A stretch of 64,000 bases of DNA from Vondammii sp040505895 (GTDB lineage: Bacteria; Pseudomonadota; Gammaproteobacteria; Chromatiales; Chromatiaceae): assembly GCA_040505895.1 (NCBI GenBank), contig JBEVXU010000016.1, forward strand, positions 124,001 to 188,000, given 5' to 3'. The first letter of the stretch is position 1; each line of letters opens with the position of its first letter. This document shows, piece after piece, positions 27,276 to 35,856 of this stretch. The position numbers were made by a program, and so were the translations under genes. Below the pieces are notes generated by a model that made no database searches, had not been told where the DNA came from, and was given only the letters and a program-made list of their open reading frames with translations.

Positions 27276-27791
27276 TTACTTTTTGGGACGTAAAACCATC
27301 ACCATCTGCCGGCCTTCCATCAGAGGGTGCTGCTCAACTTCTGCGTATTCAGCCAGATCGGCCTCGATACGCTGCAACATCTCCAGACCCAGCTCACGGT
27401 GAGCGTGTTCACGACCGCGGAAACGCATGGTTACCTTGGTCTTGTCCCCATCTTCTAGGAAACGTATCAGGTTGCGCAGTTTTACCTGATAATCCCCTAT
27501 ACCCGTCCCAGGACGGAATTTGATCTCTTTGACTTGAACCTGTTTCTGCTTCTTTTTGGCAGCCGCCTTCTGCTTCTTCGCTTCGAAGACAAACTTGCCA
27601 AAATCCATCACCCGACAGACAGGGGGTTCCGCATTTGGCTGAATCTCAACTAGATCCATACTTGCATCCCCAGCCACTTTCAACGCTTCCGCAATGGAAA
27701 CGATTCCTGCCTGGGATCCATCGGCCGCAATAAGACGTACTTCAGGTGCGGAAATGTCTCCGTTTAGGCGATTCTTTTTTGGTGCAGCGAT
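27276..27791 (-). CDS. infC: translation initiation factor IF-3, AUC start
   Basis: The visible ATG frame (135 aa) lacks the IF-3 N-terminus. Upstream in the same frame the reading continues through NRLNGDISAPEVRLIAADG, and an in-frame TGA lies two codons before ATC 27789-27791. ATC, with GGAGG nine bases upstream, is therefore the only good start and gives 171 aa (IAAPKKNRLNG...). AUU/AUC-type starts are the classical device by which IF-3 represses its own translation. The C-terminal ribosome-binding domain contains VKEIKFRPGTGIGDYQVKLR. It is followed by rpmI-rplT. Confidence 0.93.
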   Translation of the reverse strand: MAAPKKNRLNGDISAPEVRLIAADGSQAGIVSIAEALKVAGDASMDLVEIQPNAEPPVCRVMDFGKFVFEAKKQKAAAKKKQKQVQVKEIKFRPGTGIGDYQVKLRNLIRFLEDGDKTKVTMRFRGREHAHRELGLEMLQRIEADLAEYAEVEQHPLMEGRQMVMVLRPKK

Positions 27792-27866
27792 AACTCAGTT
27801 CCTCCACAAAGAACAAAACTTGTCATAGCAGGATGCAGCCATCCAACGGCGCTCCAGGACAAGCCT

Positions 27867-29777
27867 CTATTTAGACCGGCGATCCACCTCTTCCTGCATG
27901 CGCTCGGTAAACGCCTCGATAGTGATACTTCCGAGGTCTTCACCACTGCGTGTGCGGACTGCCACGGTCCCATTTTCCATTTCACGGTCGCCTACCACCA
28001 AGAGGTAAGGCACCCGTGCTAATGTGTGCTCGCGAATTTTAAAGCCGATCTTCTCGTTTCTCAAGTCTATTTCGGCCCTAAAACCCTGTTTTTTCAATGT
28101 TCCGGCCACTTTTTCGACATATTCAGCCTGTCGATCGGTAATATCCATCACCATTGCCTGTACCGGAGCAAGCCAGAGGGGCATCGCACCTGCGTACTCC
28201 TCAATCAAAATTCCGATAAAACGCTCCAAAGAACCGAGGATGGCACGGTGCAACATCACCGGCACCTGCTTGCTGTTGTCACCTGCAATATAGGTGGCAT
28301 CGAGACGTCCAGGCATGGAGAAATCGACCTGCATAGTGCCGCACTGCCAGACGCGACCAAGACAGTCACGCAGGGAGAAATCGATCTTCGGGCCGTAGAA
28401 GGCGCCTTCTCCCGGCTGTAGGGTCCACTCCAGGCCCTTGGCATTGAGTGCCTGCTCCAGGGCGTTCTCCGCTTTGTCCCATACCTCATCAGCTCCGACC
28501 CGCTGTTCCGGGCGGGTGGAGAGGGCAATCTGCACATCGGTGAAACCGAAATCCTGATAGACCTCGAACAGCAGATCGGTGAAAGCGGAGACCTCATCCT
28601 GGATCTGATCCTCGGTACAGAAGATGTGAGCATCATCCTGAACAAAGTTGCGCACCCGCATCAGGCCATGGAGGGTGCCACTCGCCTCGTTGCGGTGACA
28701 GGAGCCGAACTCCGCCAGACGCAGAGGCAGGTCGCGGTAGCTTTTCAGTCCCTGATTGAACACCTGCACATGGCAGGGGCAGTTCATCGGCTTGATAGCA
28801 AAGTCCCGATTCTCGGAACTGGTGGTGAACATATCAGCCCGGTACTTGCTCCAGTGGCCGGACTTCTCCCACAGGGTGCGATCAACGATCTGGGGGGTTT
28901 TAATCTCCTGATAGCCCGCCATACTGATCTTGTCACGAATGTACTGCTCCACGGTGAGGTAGATGCTCCACCCCTTGTGGTGCCAAAAGACCATGCCCGG
29001 CGCCTCTTCCTGGGTATGAAACAGGTCCTGAATCTTGCCAATTTTGCGATGATCGCGCTTCTCCGCCTCTTCCAGACGGTAAAGATAGGTTTTGAGCTCT
29101 TTTTTGTCTTTCCAGGCGGTGCCGTAGACGCGCTGCAGCATCTCGTTGTCGGAGTTACCGCGCCAGTAGGCACCCGCCAGCTTCATCAGCTTAAATGCCT
29201 TTAGTTTGCCGGTGCCGGGTACATGGGGGCCACGGCAGAGGTCGGTGAACTCGCCCTGAGTATATAGGGAGAGATCCTCGTTCGCCGGAATCGACTCGAT
29301 AATCTCAGCCTTGTACGCCTCGCCCTGATCACGGAAGAACTTGACCGCATCATCCCGGGACATGACAGAGCGTGAAATTGGGTGGTTCTCTTTCACCAGC
29401 GCTTTCATCTTCGCCTCGATCGCTGTTAGATCTTCCGGCGTGAAGGGGCGCTTATAGGCAAAGTCGTAGTAGAAGCCATCTTCGATAGACGGACCGATTG
29501 TAACCTGAGCATCAGGAAAGAGCTGCTTCACTGCCTGAGCCAGCAGATGGGCGGTGGAGTGACGAATAACTTCCAGCCCCTCCACGTCACGATCGGTAAT
29601 AATCGCCAGTTCGGCGTCACCGTCCATAGTAAAAGAGGTATCGACCAACTCGCCGTCAACACGCCCCGCAAGAGCGGCCTTGGCCAAACCAGGGCCAATG
29701 GATGCAGCGACATCATAAACGGAAACAGTATCATCGAAGCTCCGCTGGGAGCCATCAGGAAGGGTGATAACAGGCAT
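27867..29777 (-). CDS. thrS: threonyl-tRNA synthetase
   Basis: The 636-aa enzyme has all domains: TGS (1-60), editing domain with HSTAHLLAQAVKQLFP, class II core with MNCPCHVQVFNQ (zinc Cys), FGSCHRNEASGTLHGL and KIDFSLRDCLGR, and the anticodon-binding domain (about 535-636). It charges tRNA-Thr and removes mischarged Ser. It heads the thrS-infC-rpmI-rplT-pheST-ihfA cluster. Its 5' leader carries a hairpin that could be a translational operator. Confidence 0.98.
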   Translation of the reverse strand: MPVITLPDGSQRSFDDTVSVYDVAASIGPGLAKAALAGRVDGELVDTSFTMDGDAELAIITDRDVEGLEVIRHSTAHLLAQAVKQLFPDAQVTIGPSIEDGFYYDFAYKRPFTPEDLTAIEAKMKALVKENHPISRSVMSRDDAVKFFRDQGEAYKAEIIESIPANEDLSLYTQGEFTDLCRGPHVPGTGKLKAFKLMKLAGAYWRGNSDNEMLQRVYGTAWKDKKELKTYLYRLEEAEKRDHRKIGKIQDLFHTQEEAPGMVFWHHKGWSIYLTVEQYIRDKISMAGYQEIKTPQIVDRTLWEKSGHWSKYRADMFTTSSENRDFAIKPMNCPCHVQVFNQGLKSYRDLPLRLAEFGSCHRNEASGTLHGLMRVRNFVQDDAHIFCTEDQIQDEVSAFTDLLFEVYQDFGFTDVQIALSTRPEQRVGADEVWDKAENALEQALNAKGLEWTLQPGEGAFYGPKIDFSLRDCLGRVWQCGTMQVDFSMPGRLDATYIAGDNSKQVPVMLHRAILGSLERFIGILIEEYAGAMPLWLAPVQAMVMDITDRQAEYVEKVAGTLKKQGFRAEIDLRNEKIGFKIREHTLARVPYLLVVGDREMENGTVAVRTRSGEDLGSITIEAFTERMQEEVDRRSK

Positions 29778-29859
29778 CTTAACTCTCTCTCAGTGGTGAC
29801 CCATACGAGAGGCCACATGAACACTATGAATCCTTAAAGTGGATATTCAGCTGGAACTG

Positions 29860-29909
29860 CTCCAGCCACAGGCGACGTACCAACAAGGAGCTGTCGCGGG
29901 CGGCTGGAG
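29860..29909 (-). promoter_or_regulatory. stem-loop in the thrS leader (possible operator)
   Basis: A perfect CTCCAGCC/GGCTGGAG stem encloses a 34-base interior about 80 bases before the thrS start. The interior includes TTGGTA, resembling the tRNA-Thr(GGU) anticodon loop. In E. coli ThrRS binds a tRNA-like leader to repress itself. Whether this fold does so is inference. Confidence 0.35.
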
Positions 29910-29947
29910 TCTACAGCATTCAGCCTCTGGTTTAAACCACCGGCCCC

Positions 29948-31786
29948 TTACAGAACCAGCGCCGCCTGATCCCTCTCACACGAGACGGTAAGATCAAACG
30001 TCTGATCTTTAGGGAAGGTTTGAGCAACAATCCAGATCTGGCTGATCTCGTTACTCAATTCCGGCAGTGCCTTCAGTGCGTTGCGGGTACGCTCTTCATC
30101 AAAAAAGGCAAAGGGCTCATCAAGGAAAAGGAACTGCCGCCCGCCTTGGGTACTGTTAACCAGTTTCTGTACCAGGGCCAGTCGCAACGCCAGCATAATC
30201 TGGCGCTGGGTGCCGCTGGAGATCTCTTCGAGGTCAAGAAAATCGCGCTTATCGCTGGAGAAGACTCTGACGGTCAGCTCCTCATCGATCTGCAGGTGCT
30301 CATAGCGGTTGTCGGTGAACATCGGCAGGGTCTTGCCGACCAGATCGCGCAGATCACGGTTAAAGCGCTGGGAAAGATGACGGCAGGAACCCTCAAGTAG
30401 TTCCATAGCCAGCTCACGAAGTTGCACCCTCCGCTCATGGTCGGCTATACGTTGCAGTACGCCCTCCCGTGCATTAAGCAGCGTCTCAGACTTGCGCCGT
30501 CGCTCACTCTCGCTGCGGATCGCCTGATCCTTGTGCACCGTCTTTTCCTGCAGCTTCTGTAGCACCAGACGCATCCACGCCTGCTCACGACCGGTAAAGT
30601 CCCGCACCTCGGTGGGTGTCGCAAGAGAATCGGTAACTCTACGACCGAAGTCAGCTACCTCAGCAGTCTCCGGCCGCTGTTGCAGTTCGTCAGCAGACGC
30701 CTCATCACCTGGCAGATAACCAGCAAATTCAGATGCCCGACCATCTACTGATTTTAGACACTCGGCGAGTTCGTTGGAGAGCGTCTGCAGTTTGGTAATA
30801 GCCGCCCCTCTACCGGCCACACGGAGCCAGAGCAGCATAAAGAGCAGTGCAAATCCCCCTGCGCCGTAGATCAGCCAGGGGACATACTGGTCACCCCACT
30901 GAGGGATGAAGCGGATAAGATAGTCCTGCAGCATCAGGGTGTAGTCATGGCCCGGCAGACGCTCAATAAGCCCCCAAGAGATTGCCGGTACCAGCGCCAA
31001 CAGCAAGGTTACAAAACGGAGAAAACGGGCACGGCCACGAGCACTTCTGGCACGACGGACTTTTGGGGCACTGTCCTGATAAGCGATTGATGCCGCATCT
31101 AAGCCATCCAGCTCCCTCTGCAGCGTTGACGATGCAGAGACCAAGTCGTTACGCTCCGCCTCCAGCGCCGCCAGAGCCCCCTCATCCAGATCCAGCTCAG
31201 CAAGCGTCTGATCGAGTTCATCCACCTCAACACCGGCTGCATCAACTGCTTTGCTTTCCTGCTCGATCTCCTGCTCATACTCATAGGCGACATACTCCAG
31301 TGAAGAGACGCCAGCCATGGTTTTCACCGCATGGCTATGAGGATGGGGTGTGGTGATCTCACGCTGGGCGAGATAGTAGGATTCGATAAACTCATCGTAG
31401 CCGTAGCCGAGAAGCTCATAGAGCGCATCCTCGACCTTGTCATTACCCCGGGCAAACGGCTCCTCCTCCCCGGCGCGACTCAAACGGGCACCGTGATTGC
31501 CGTCACGATCAAGAAAACGGGCGATCTCAAAGATCTCGTCGGATTCAGTACGAAAACGCAGATTGACCGAGCAATGGGTCTCACCCCAGCGAATCAGCTT
31601 GTTGAGTTCATCGACCCCAAGGGAGAAGGTACGGCCAAACAGACCGAAGCAAACGGTCTCACCGATGCTGCTCTTTCCCGACTCGTTGGGACCAGCGATG
31701 GTGATAACGCCACTCTCCGGCAGGTCTTTAAGGTCAAGCTCGCCATACTTGAGGAAATTTCTGGCAGAGATATCGGTGATAATCAT
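29948..31786 (-). CDS. membrane-anchored SMC/Rad50-like ATPase (YhaN/AAA_27 type)
   Basis: The 612-aa protein has a split ABC-type ATPase head: Walker A GPNESGKSS (32-40), signature EEISSGTQRQIMLALRLAL, Walker B FLFLDEPFAFFDEER near 560. Short coiled-coil arms (about 170-245 and 335-470) flank two hydrophobic helices (about 253-272 and 302-321) instead of a zinc hook. It resembles YhaN-like relatives of SbcC/Rad50. The usual partner, a metallophosphoesterase nuclease upstream, is not present: only a 65-codon gene overlaps its start, then repeats and an assembly gap. Likely role: DNA end processing or chromosome handling at the membrane (inference). Confidence 0.8.
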   Translation of the reverse strand: MIITDISARNFLKYGELDLKDLPESGVITIAGPNESGKSSIGETVCFGLFGRTFSLGVDELNKLIRWGETHCSVNLRFRTESDEIFEIARFLDRDGNHGARLSRAGEEEPFARGNDKVEDALYELLGYGYDEFIESYYLAQREITTPHPHSHAVKTMAGVSSLEYVAYEYEQEIEQESKAVDAAGVEVDELDQTLAELDLDEGALAALEAERNDLVSASSTLQRELDGLDAASIAYQDSAPKVRRARSARGRARFLRFVTLLLALVPAISWGLIERLPGHDYTLMLQDYLIRFIPQWGDQYVPWLIYGAGGFALLFMLLWLRVAGRGAAITKLQTLSNELAECLKSVDGRASEFAGYLPGDEASADELQQRPETAEVADFGRRVTDSLATPTEVRDFTGREQAWMRLVLQKLQEKTVHKDQAIRSESERRRKSETLLNAREGVLQRIADHERRVQLRELAMELLEGSCRHLSQRFNRDLRDLVGKTLPMFTDNRYEHLQIDEELTVRVFSSDKRDFLDLEEISSGTQRQIMLALRLALVQKLVNSTQGGRQFLFLDEPFAFFDEERTRNALKALPELSNEISQIWIVAQTFPKDQTFDLTVSCERDQAALVL

Positions 31787-31980
31787 GCGTAGCCCTCCTC
31801 TTCCATCGCCCGCAGCTTGACCAGCACCATCTCCATCGCTTCACGGTAGTCCGCTTCGTTAAACGTCTCGCCTGAATTTTTCCGCTGCTCAAACTCAGCA
31901 TCGCAGTAGGCTCTGAAATCCTCAGAGGGACTCCCTGTTTCCAGCGTTTCGACGGGGCTTTCGACAGATTCTCCTGCCAT
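31783..31980 (-). CDS. 65-aa acidic protein coupled to the membrane ATPase
   Basis: ATG 31980 is chosen because GGAG lies 8 bases upstream; a longer frame to 32085 has no such site. The product is acidic (18 Glu/Asp of 65), with a C-terminal helix (YREAMEMVLVKLRAMEEEG) and no signal or Zn motif. Its stop overlaps the ATPase start by four bases. I do not recognise a family. Close coupling suggests an accessory subunit. Confidence 0.6.
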   Translation of the reverse strand: MAGESVESPVETLETGSPSEDFRAYCDAEFEQRKNSGETFNEADYREAMEMVLVKLRAMEEEGYA

Positions 31981-32090
31981 ATCGTTCTCCAACATCAATC
32001 TATATTTATCTTCGCGAAACCAAGTATAAGGAGTGGCCCGGGAAAATGCGAGGTAGCATCCCCGTGAATCGAGGGATCGCTTCAAATGCG

Positions 32091-32523
32091 GAACTCAGAG
32101 AACACTGAGGCACACAGAGGACGCAGAGAGAATCGTTTACTTGAAGAGTAGTGAGCTGAATTGAATTGCTCCTACTGCTCTCGAACGGCCGACCTGTACA
32201 AACCACGTATCATCGAGACAATCATAATGATATGGAGTTTTCTCTGCGCTCTCCGCGCTTCTCTGTGTTCCCTGTGTTCCCTGTGTTCCCTGTGTTCCCT
32301 GTGTTCCCTGTGTTCCCTGTGTTCCCTGTGTTCCCTGTGTTCCCTGTGTTCCCTGTGTTCCCNNNNNNNNNNNNNNNNNNNNNNNNNNNNNNNNNNNNNN
32401 NNNNNNNNNNNNNNNNNNNNNNNNNNNNNNNNNNNNNNNNNNNNNNNNNNNNNNNNNNNNNNTGTGTTCTCTGTGTTCTCTGTGTTCTCCGTGTTCTCCG
32501 TGTTCTCCGTGTTCTCCGTGTTC
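32091..32523. repeat. 9-bp-phased repeat, locus C, with minisatellite
   Basis: The left arm (32091-32131) is of the CAGAGAACACTGAGG type. The right arm (32241-32523) is the complement and has expanded: eleven exact copies of TGTGTTCCC at 32264-32362, then the gap, then TGTGTTCTC (three copies) and CGTGTTCTC (three copies plus a partial) at 32463-32523. The array is not coding; the frames across it are accidental. It fills the gene-free stretch 31981-32549. Confidence 0.85.
32363..32462. other. assembly gap (100 N)
   Basis: There are exactly 100 undetermined bases within the TGTGTTCCC array. The round number indicates a placeholder, so the true length is unknown and sequence, even a gene, could be missing here. 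Confidence 0.98.
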
Positions 32524-32549
32524 AGCTTTTCAATGCTTCCACATGAAGG

Positions 32550-34373
32550 CTAATTTTCAATCAACCTGAACCAGGCCGTCAAATCTTCCAGGTCGATCTC
32601 CCGCACAGCCACTTCGACTTCAGCATCAAGGGGCATATCCTGACGTACACGGATCTTGGTCTCCAGCGCCAACTCGGGAATGATAAGGGTAGCCCGGTTA
32701 TTGCTCATTCCCACCACCACCGCCCTGCCCTGCCAGCCGGGATTGCGCTGCAGGTAGATCAGTTTCCAGTGGCTATTGGAGAGGCGCTCGGCACGGCGCA
32801 CTGCGCCGCCCACCGCCTCGGCGGCGCCGATGCGTTCTGTGATCTGCTCCAGAGACATAAGCTCCCGTCCCTGAAGGTGGGCTCGCAGCTGCTGATGGAC
32901 CACCAGATCCAGATAGCGGCGCAGAGGGCTGGTAACCCGGGCATAGGCTTCCAGCCCCAAGCCGGAGTGAGGCTCTTCCTGGGTTTTCAGGCGTGAGGGT
33001 TTGAGCTGGCGGCGATAAGCAAATGATGCCGCCATCCCTTCGGGACGCCCCGGATTCTCTGGTGGTGGCTGGGTGGCAAAAGGGATCGGCAGCTCATTGG
33101 TCAGGGCATAACGGGCCACCGCCTCCCCCGCCATCATCATCGCATCAGCCACCATCTGCCGGCTCTCCAGGCGTGGCAAGGGTTTGATGTGAATATCATC
33201 ATCCTTCACTCGGACACTCACCTCTGGCAGGCTAATCGTTGCGGCTCCGGCATCCATTCGGCGCTGGCGGAAACGATCACAGTGCACCTTCAAGGCGGCA
33301 AAAGGTTCCTCTTGGAGACGTTGCTGAATCTCATCATAACTGCAGCGCGTTGCCCTGATTCGGCTAATGGCGAGGGTGATATCGGTAACCCCAGCCCCCT
33401 CATCAAGAGTAAACCCGATGGAGAGCGCCGCTGACTCCTGTTGTAGCCCCAGCCCTAGCTTGTGGGTGGCAGCGGGTGGCAGCATATGGAGCACCCTCTC
33501 CGGCAGATAGAGGTTGGCGGATCGCGCCCGCGCTTCCAAATCCAGCTCAGAGTCCGGTGCCACAAGGGCGGCAACATCGGCCACATGAACCCAGATACAC
33601 TCACCATCGAGACTTATTGCATCATCCGGATCTTCGCTACCCTCATCATCGATGGCGTAGGCAGCAAGGTGGGTAAGGTCGAGCCGCTCCTCTTGAGGAA
33701 ACTCCTCTATTGCCAGATCTGGATTATTCAGCGGCAACGACTGGCGCTGTGGATAGGGGTTATAGAGTGAGGGCCAGTAGCCGACACCAGTTAGCATCTT
33801 GTGAGCGTTGACCTGATTCTCCTGGCGTTCCAGTGCCTGAAGAATTCGGCTTTTAGACGCCTGACCAAGGGCAAGCTTCTCCACCTCAATCAGTCGCTGC
33901 CGATCCTCAGGGTCCATCTTTCCCTGTTTCATACGCCCAAGAAAGTCATCCCACGCTTGTGCAGCGGCGGCTTTTTCCGCCTGCTCAGCACGGTCAGCTG
34001 CAATCTGTAACTCACTACGCGCACAGATTCTCTCCGGTGACCCCTCGAAGTAAAGCCCCTCCGATACCAGTTCCCAAGCAGCCCATGCAGTTACCGGGGT
34101 GAAGTCGCCATAAATCAATTCGGCCAACTCATCCAGTTGAGTCTCGCCATCTTCGAGCAGCTCCCACGCCTCTTCGACATTGCCGGAGAGTGAGTCCAGA
34201 TCACTCAATCTGTTAAGAGGGCCAGGGTGAAGGATTTCGATATCCTTTGAACGTACCCGTTTGCTTTTGCCCCCTTCGAGTTCGATATCAATCTTGTCGC
34301 TGACTTGGGTGACTAGCGCCGGGCGAATCTTATAAAGCGCAAGCGCACCAGGTGCTGGATTGTATTTCGGCAT
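32550..34373 (-). CDS. RNB-domain exoribonuclease (RNase II family)
   Basis: The 607-aa protein contains the catalytic RNB motif AIDDEGSEDPDDAISLDG (about 235-252), with the Asp cluster that binds Mg2+, followed by WVHVADVAALV and later YARVTSPLRRYLDLVVHQQL, all characteristic of RNase II/R. A weak S1-like region lies at the C-terminus (RAVVVGMSNNRATLII). It degrades RNA 3' to 5'. The N-terminal 230 residues do not show classical cold-shock domains, so it is closer to the shorter VacB/RNase II-like proteins than to true RNase R. Its stop is 26 bases from the minisatellite. Confidence 0.88.
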   Translation of the reverse strand: MPKYNPAPGALALYKIRPALVTQVSDKIDIELEGGKSKRVRSKDIEILHPGPLNRLSDLDSLSGNVEEAWELLEDGETQLDELAELIYGDFTPVTAWAAWELVSEGLYFEGSPERICARSELQIAADRAEQAEKAAAAQAWDDFLGRMKQGKMDPEDRQRLIEVEKLALGQASKSRILQALERQENQVNAHKMLTGVGYWPSLYNPYPQRQSLPLNNPDLAIEEFPQEERLDLTHLAAYAIDDEGSEDPDDAISLDGECIWVHVADVAALVAPDSELDLEARARSANLYLPERVLHMLPPAATHKLGLGLQQESAALSIGFTLDEGAGVTDITLAISRIRATRCSYDEIQQRLQEEPFAALKVHCDRFRQRRMDAGAATISLPEVSVRVKDDDIHIKPLPRLESRQMVADAMMMAGEAVARYALTNELPIPFATQPPPENPGRPEGMAASFAYRRQLKPSRLKTQEEPHSGLGLEAYARVTSPLRRYLDLVVHQQLRAHLQGRELMSLEQITERIGAAEAVGGAVRRAERLSNSHWKLIYLQRNPGWQGRAVVVGMSNNRATLIIPELALETKIRVRQDMPLDAEVEVAVREIDLEDLTAWFRLIEN

Positions 34374-34490
34374 TGAGGCCCCATTAGAGGTAGATCAGCC
34401 GCCACTGCCCGAACCGATTATCCGGACAACCACTGTGGCGAAAGAAAAGAGCGCTATGATACCCTTTTAGCGATTGAGAAGCTTAAAAAG

Positions 34491-34533
34491 CGGGACGCAG
34501 AGGACGCTGAGGAGCACAGAGAACGCAGAGAAG
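34491..34533. repeat. 9-bp-phased repeat, locus D (single arm)
   Basis: Purine-rich units of the GACGCAGAGGACGCTGAGGA type, same family as loci A-C, but no complementary arm is visible. It sits in the divergent spacer between the RNase gene and ygfZ. Confidence 0.6.
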
Positions 34534-34642
34534 AACCTTTGCTTTCAAGAAGTTGTGCCCAATACTCTGCACCAGCCGGCAATATTCCATACGGATACAG
34601 CATAACGCCGAGCTCCAACCAATTAATTCAGGATCAAACAAG

Positions 34643-35674
34643 ATGAACTTCGAATGGCAAGCATTTTTGGAAACCCAGTCAACCACTATCGGTGAGGATG
34701 GGGCGGTAGAGTTCGGTAAGGCAGAGGATTTTCCGGAGTGCGCACTGTTCGATCTCTCCCACCTCGGTCTCATCGAGATTAAGGGGGATGATGCAGAGAC
34801 CTTTATTCAGGGCCAGACCACCAACGATGTAACAAAGCTAACGGCCCAGCTGAGCCAGCTAAGCAGTTTGTGTACACCCAAGGGTAGGATGATGGCCAAT
34901 TTCCGTCTGCTGATGCGAGATGATGCCTATCTTCTGCAGCTGCCGATGTCGACCCACAGAGCCATTATGAAACGGCTCTCTATGTACATTCTGATGTCAA
35001 AAGTGGTTATCACCGATGCCGGCGACCGGCTGGCACGAATTGGTGTGGCCGGTGACTGTGCGCCGGCGCTACTGGAGAAGCATTTCTCCACCCTCCCCAC
35101 CAACAGTGGAGAGGTAACCCAGGAGAAAAACTGCACCCTTATCAAACACCCTGGATCCACCAGCCGGTTTGAAGTCATCGGCGAGGCAGAGTGCATTATT
35201 GATCTCTGGGGCGCATTGGCCACAGCTGCCGCCCCAGGCAGCCCCGATCTCTGGTCTCTCTATGACCTGCGCGCAGGCATACCCACCATCTTTCAGGAGA
35301 CTTCAGAGGCATTCATTCCACAGATGGCCAATATGGATCTTGTTGACGGCGTCAGTTTCACCAAAGGATGTTATACCGGCCAGGAGATCGTTGCCCGCAT
35401 GAAGTACCTGGGAAAACTGAAGCGGCGCATGTATCTGGCGCATGTCGATGATGATCAACGCCCTCTTCCGGGGGATGACCTATTCTCCAGCAGCAGTACT
35501 TCCGGGAAGGGTGCCGGCAAAGTGGTGGATGCACGTCCCTCGCCCTATGGAGGTTATGAGCTGTTGGCGGAGATGGAGATCAGCGGCTACGAGGGGAATG
35601 ACATGCACCTTGGAAGTGAAGAGGGGCCAAAGCTTGAATTCCGGGAGCTACCTTATGTATTTGATGAGGAGTGA
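34643..35674 (+). CDS. ygfZ: YgfZ/GcvT-family folate-binding Fe-S assembly protein
   Basis: ATG 34643 is preferred (AGGA upstream, start MNFEWQAFL); the longer frame to 34553 lacks support. The 343-aa product has the GcvT-like fold with DLSHLGLIEIKGDDAETFIQ and the invariant family motif KGCYTGQEIVARMKYLGK, whose Cys is essential in E. coli YgfZ. It aids repair or insertion of certain 4Fe-4S clusters, using tetrahydrofolate. It stands alone on the plus strand. Confidence 0.93.
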   Translation: MNFEWQAFLETQSTTIGEDGAVEFGKAEDFPECALFDLSHLGLIEIKGDDAETFIQGQTTNDVTKLTAQLSQLSSLCTPKGRMMANFRLLMRDDAYLLQLPMSTHRAIMKRLSMYILMSKVVITDAGDRLARIGVAGDCAPALLEKHFSTLPTNSGEVTQEKNCTLIKHPGSTSRFEVIGEAECIIDLWGALATAAAPGSPDLWSLYDLRAGIPTIFQETSEAFIPQMANMDLVDGVSFTKGCYTGQEIVARMKYLGKLKRRMYLAHVDDDQRPLPGDDLFSSSSTSGKGAGKVVDARPSPYGGYELLAEMEISGYEGNDMHLGSEEGPKLEFRELPYVFDEE

Positions 35675-35689
35675 GATCCTCTAACAGGG

Positions 35690-35717
35690 TTGGCAGTTGG
35701 CAGTTGGCAGTTGGCAG
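35690..35717. repeat. 7-bp tandem repeat TTGGCAG, four copies
   Basis: Four exact tandem copies of TTGGCAG lie just after ygfZ. The complementary CTGCCAA array occurs at 57134-57161. Same 7-bp family as the rseP-dxr spacer. Confidence 0.85.
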
Positions 35718-35856
35718 AAAGACTGTTTCTTTCCAAAGCTCACGGTCAAGCAGCTTCCAACGAACGGCACTGATAACTCGACAATGTCAGCCTATACTGT
35801 CCGTATAGTATTTGAGAAAAGTGATCCACCACCAACACTACCAAGATTGAGAAGAG

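Noticed and set aside
28626..29204. 192-codon plus-strand frame inside thrS
   Set aside because: Shadow of the conserved thrS frame.
32264..32523. Possible CRISPR array
   Set aside because: Units are 9 bp, contiguous and without spacers; no cas gene is near.
32161..32553. Two long plus-strand frames of repeated Cys-Ser-Leu or Phe-Pro-Val across the gap
   Set aside because: They are translations of a 9-bp DNA repeat and of undetermined bases; there is no ribosome site.
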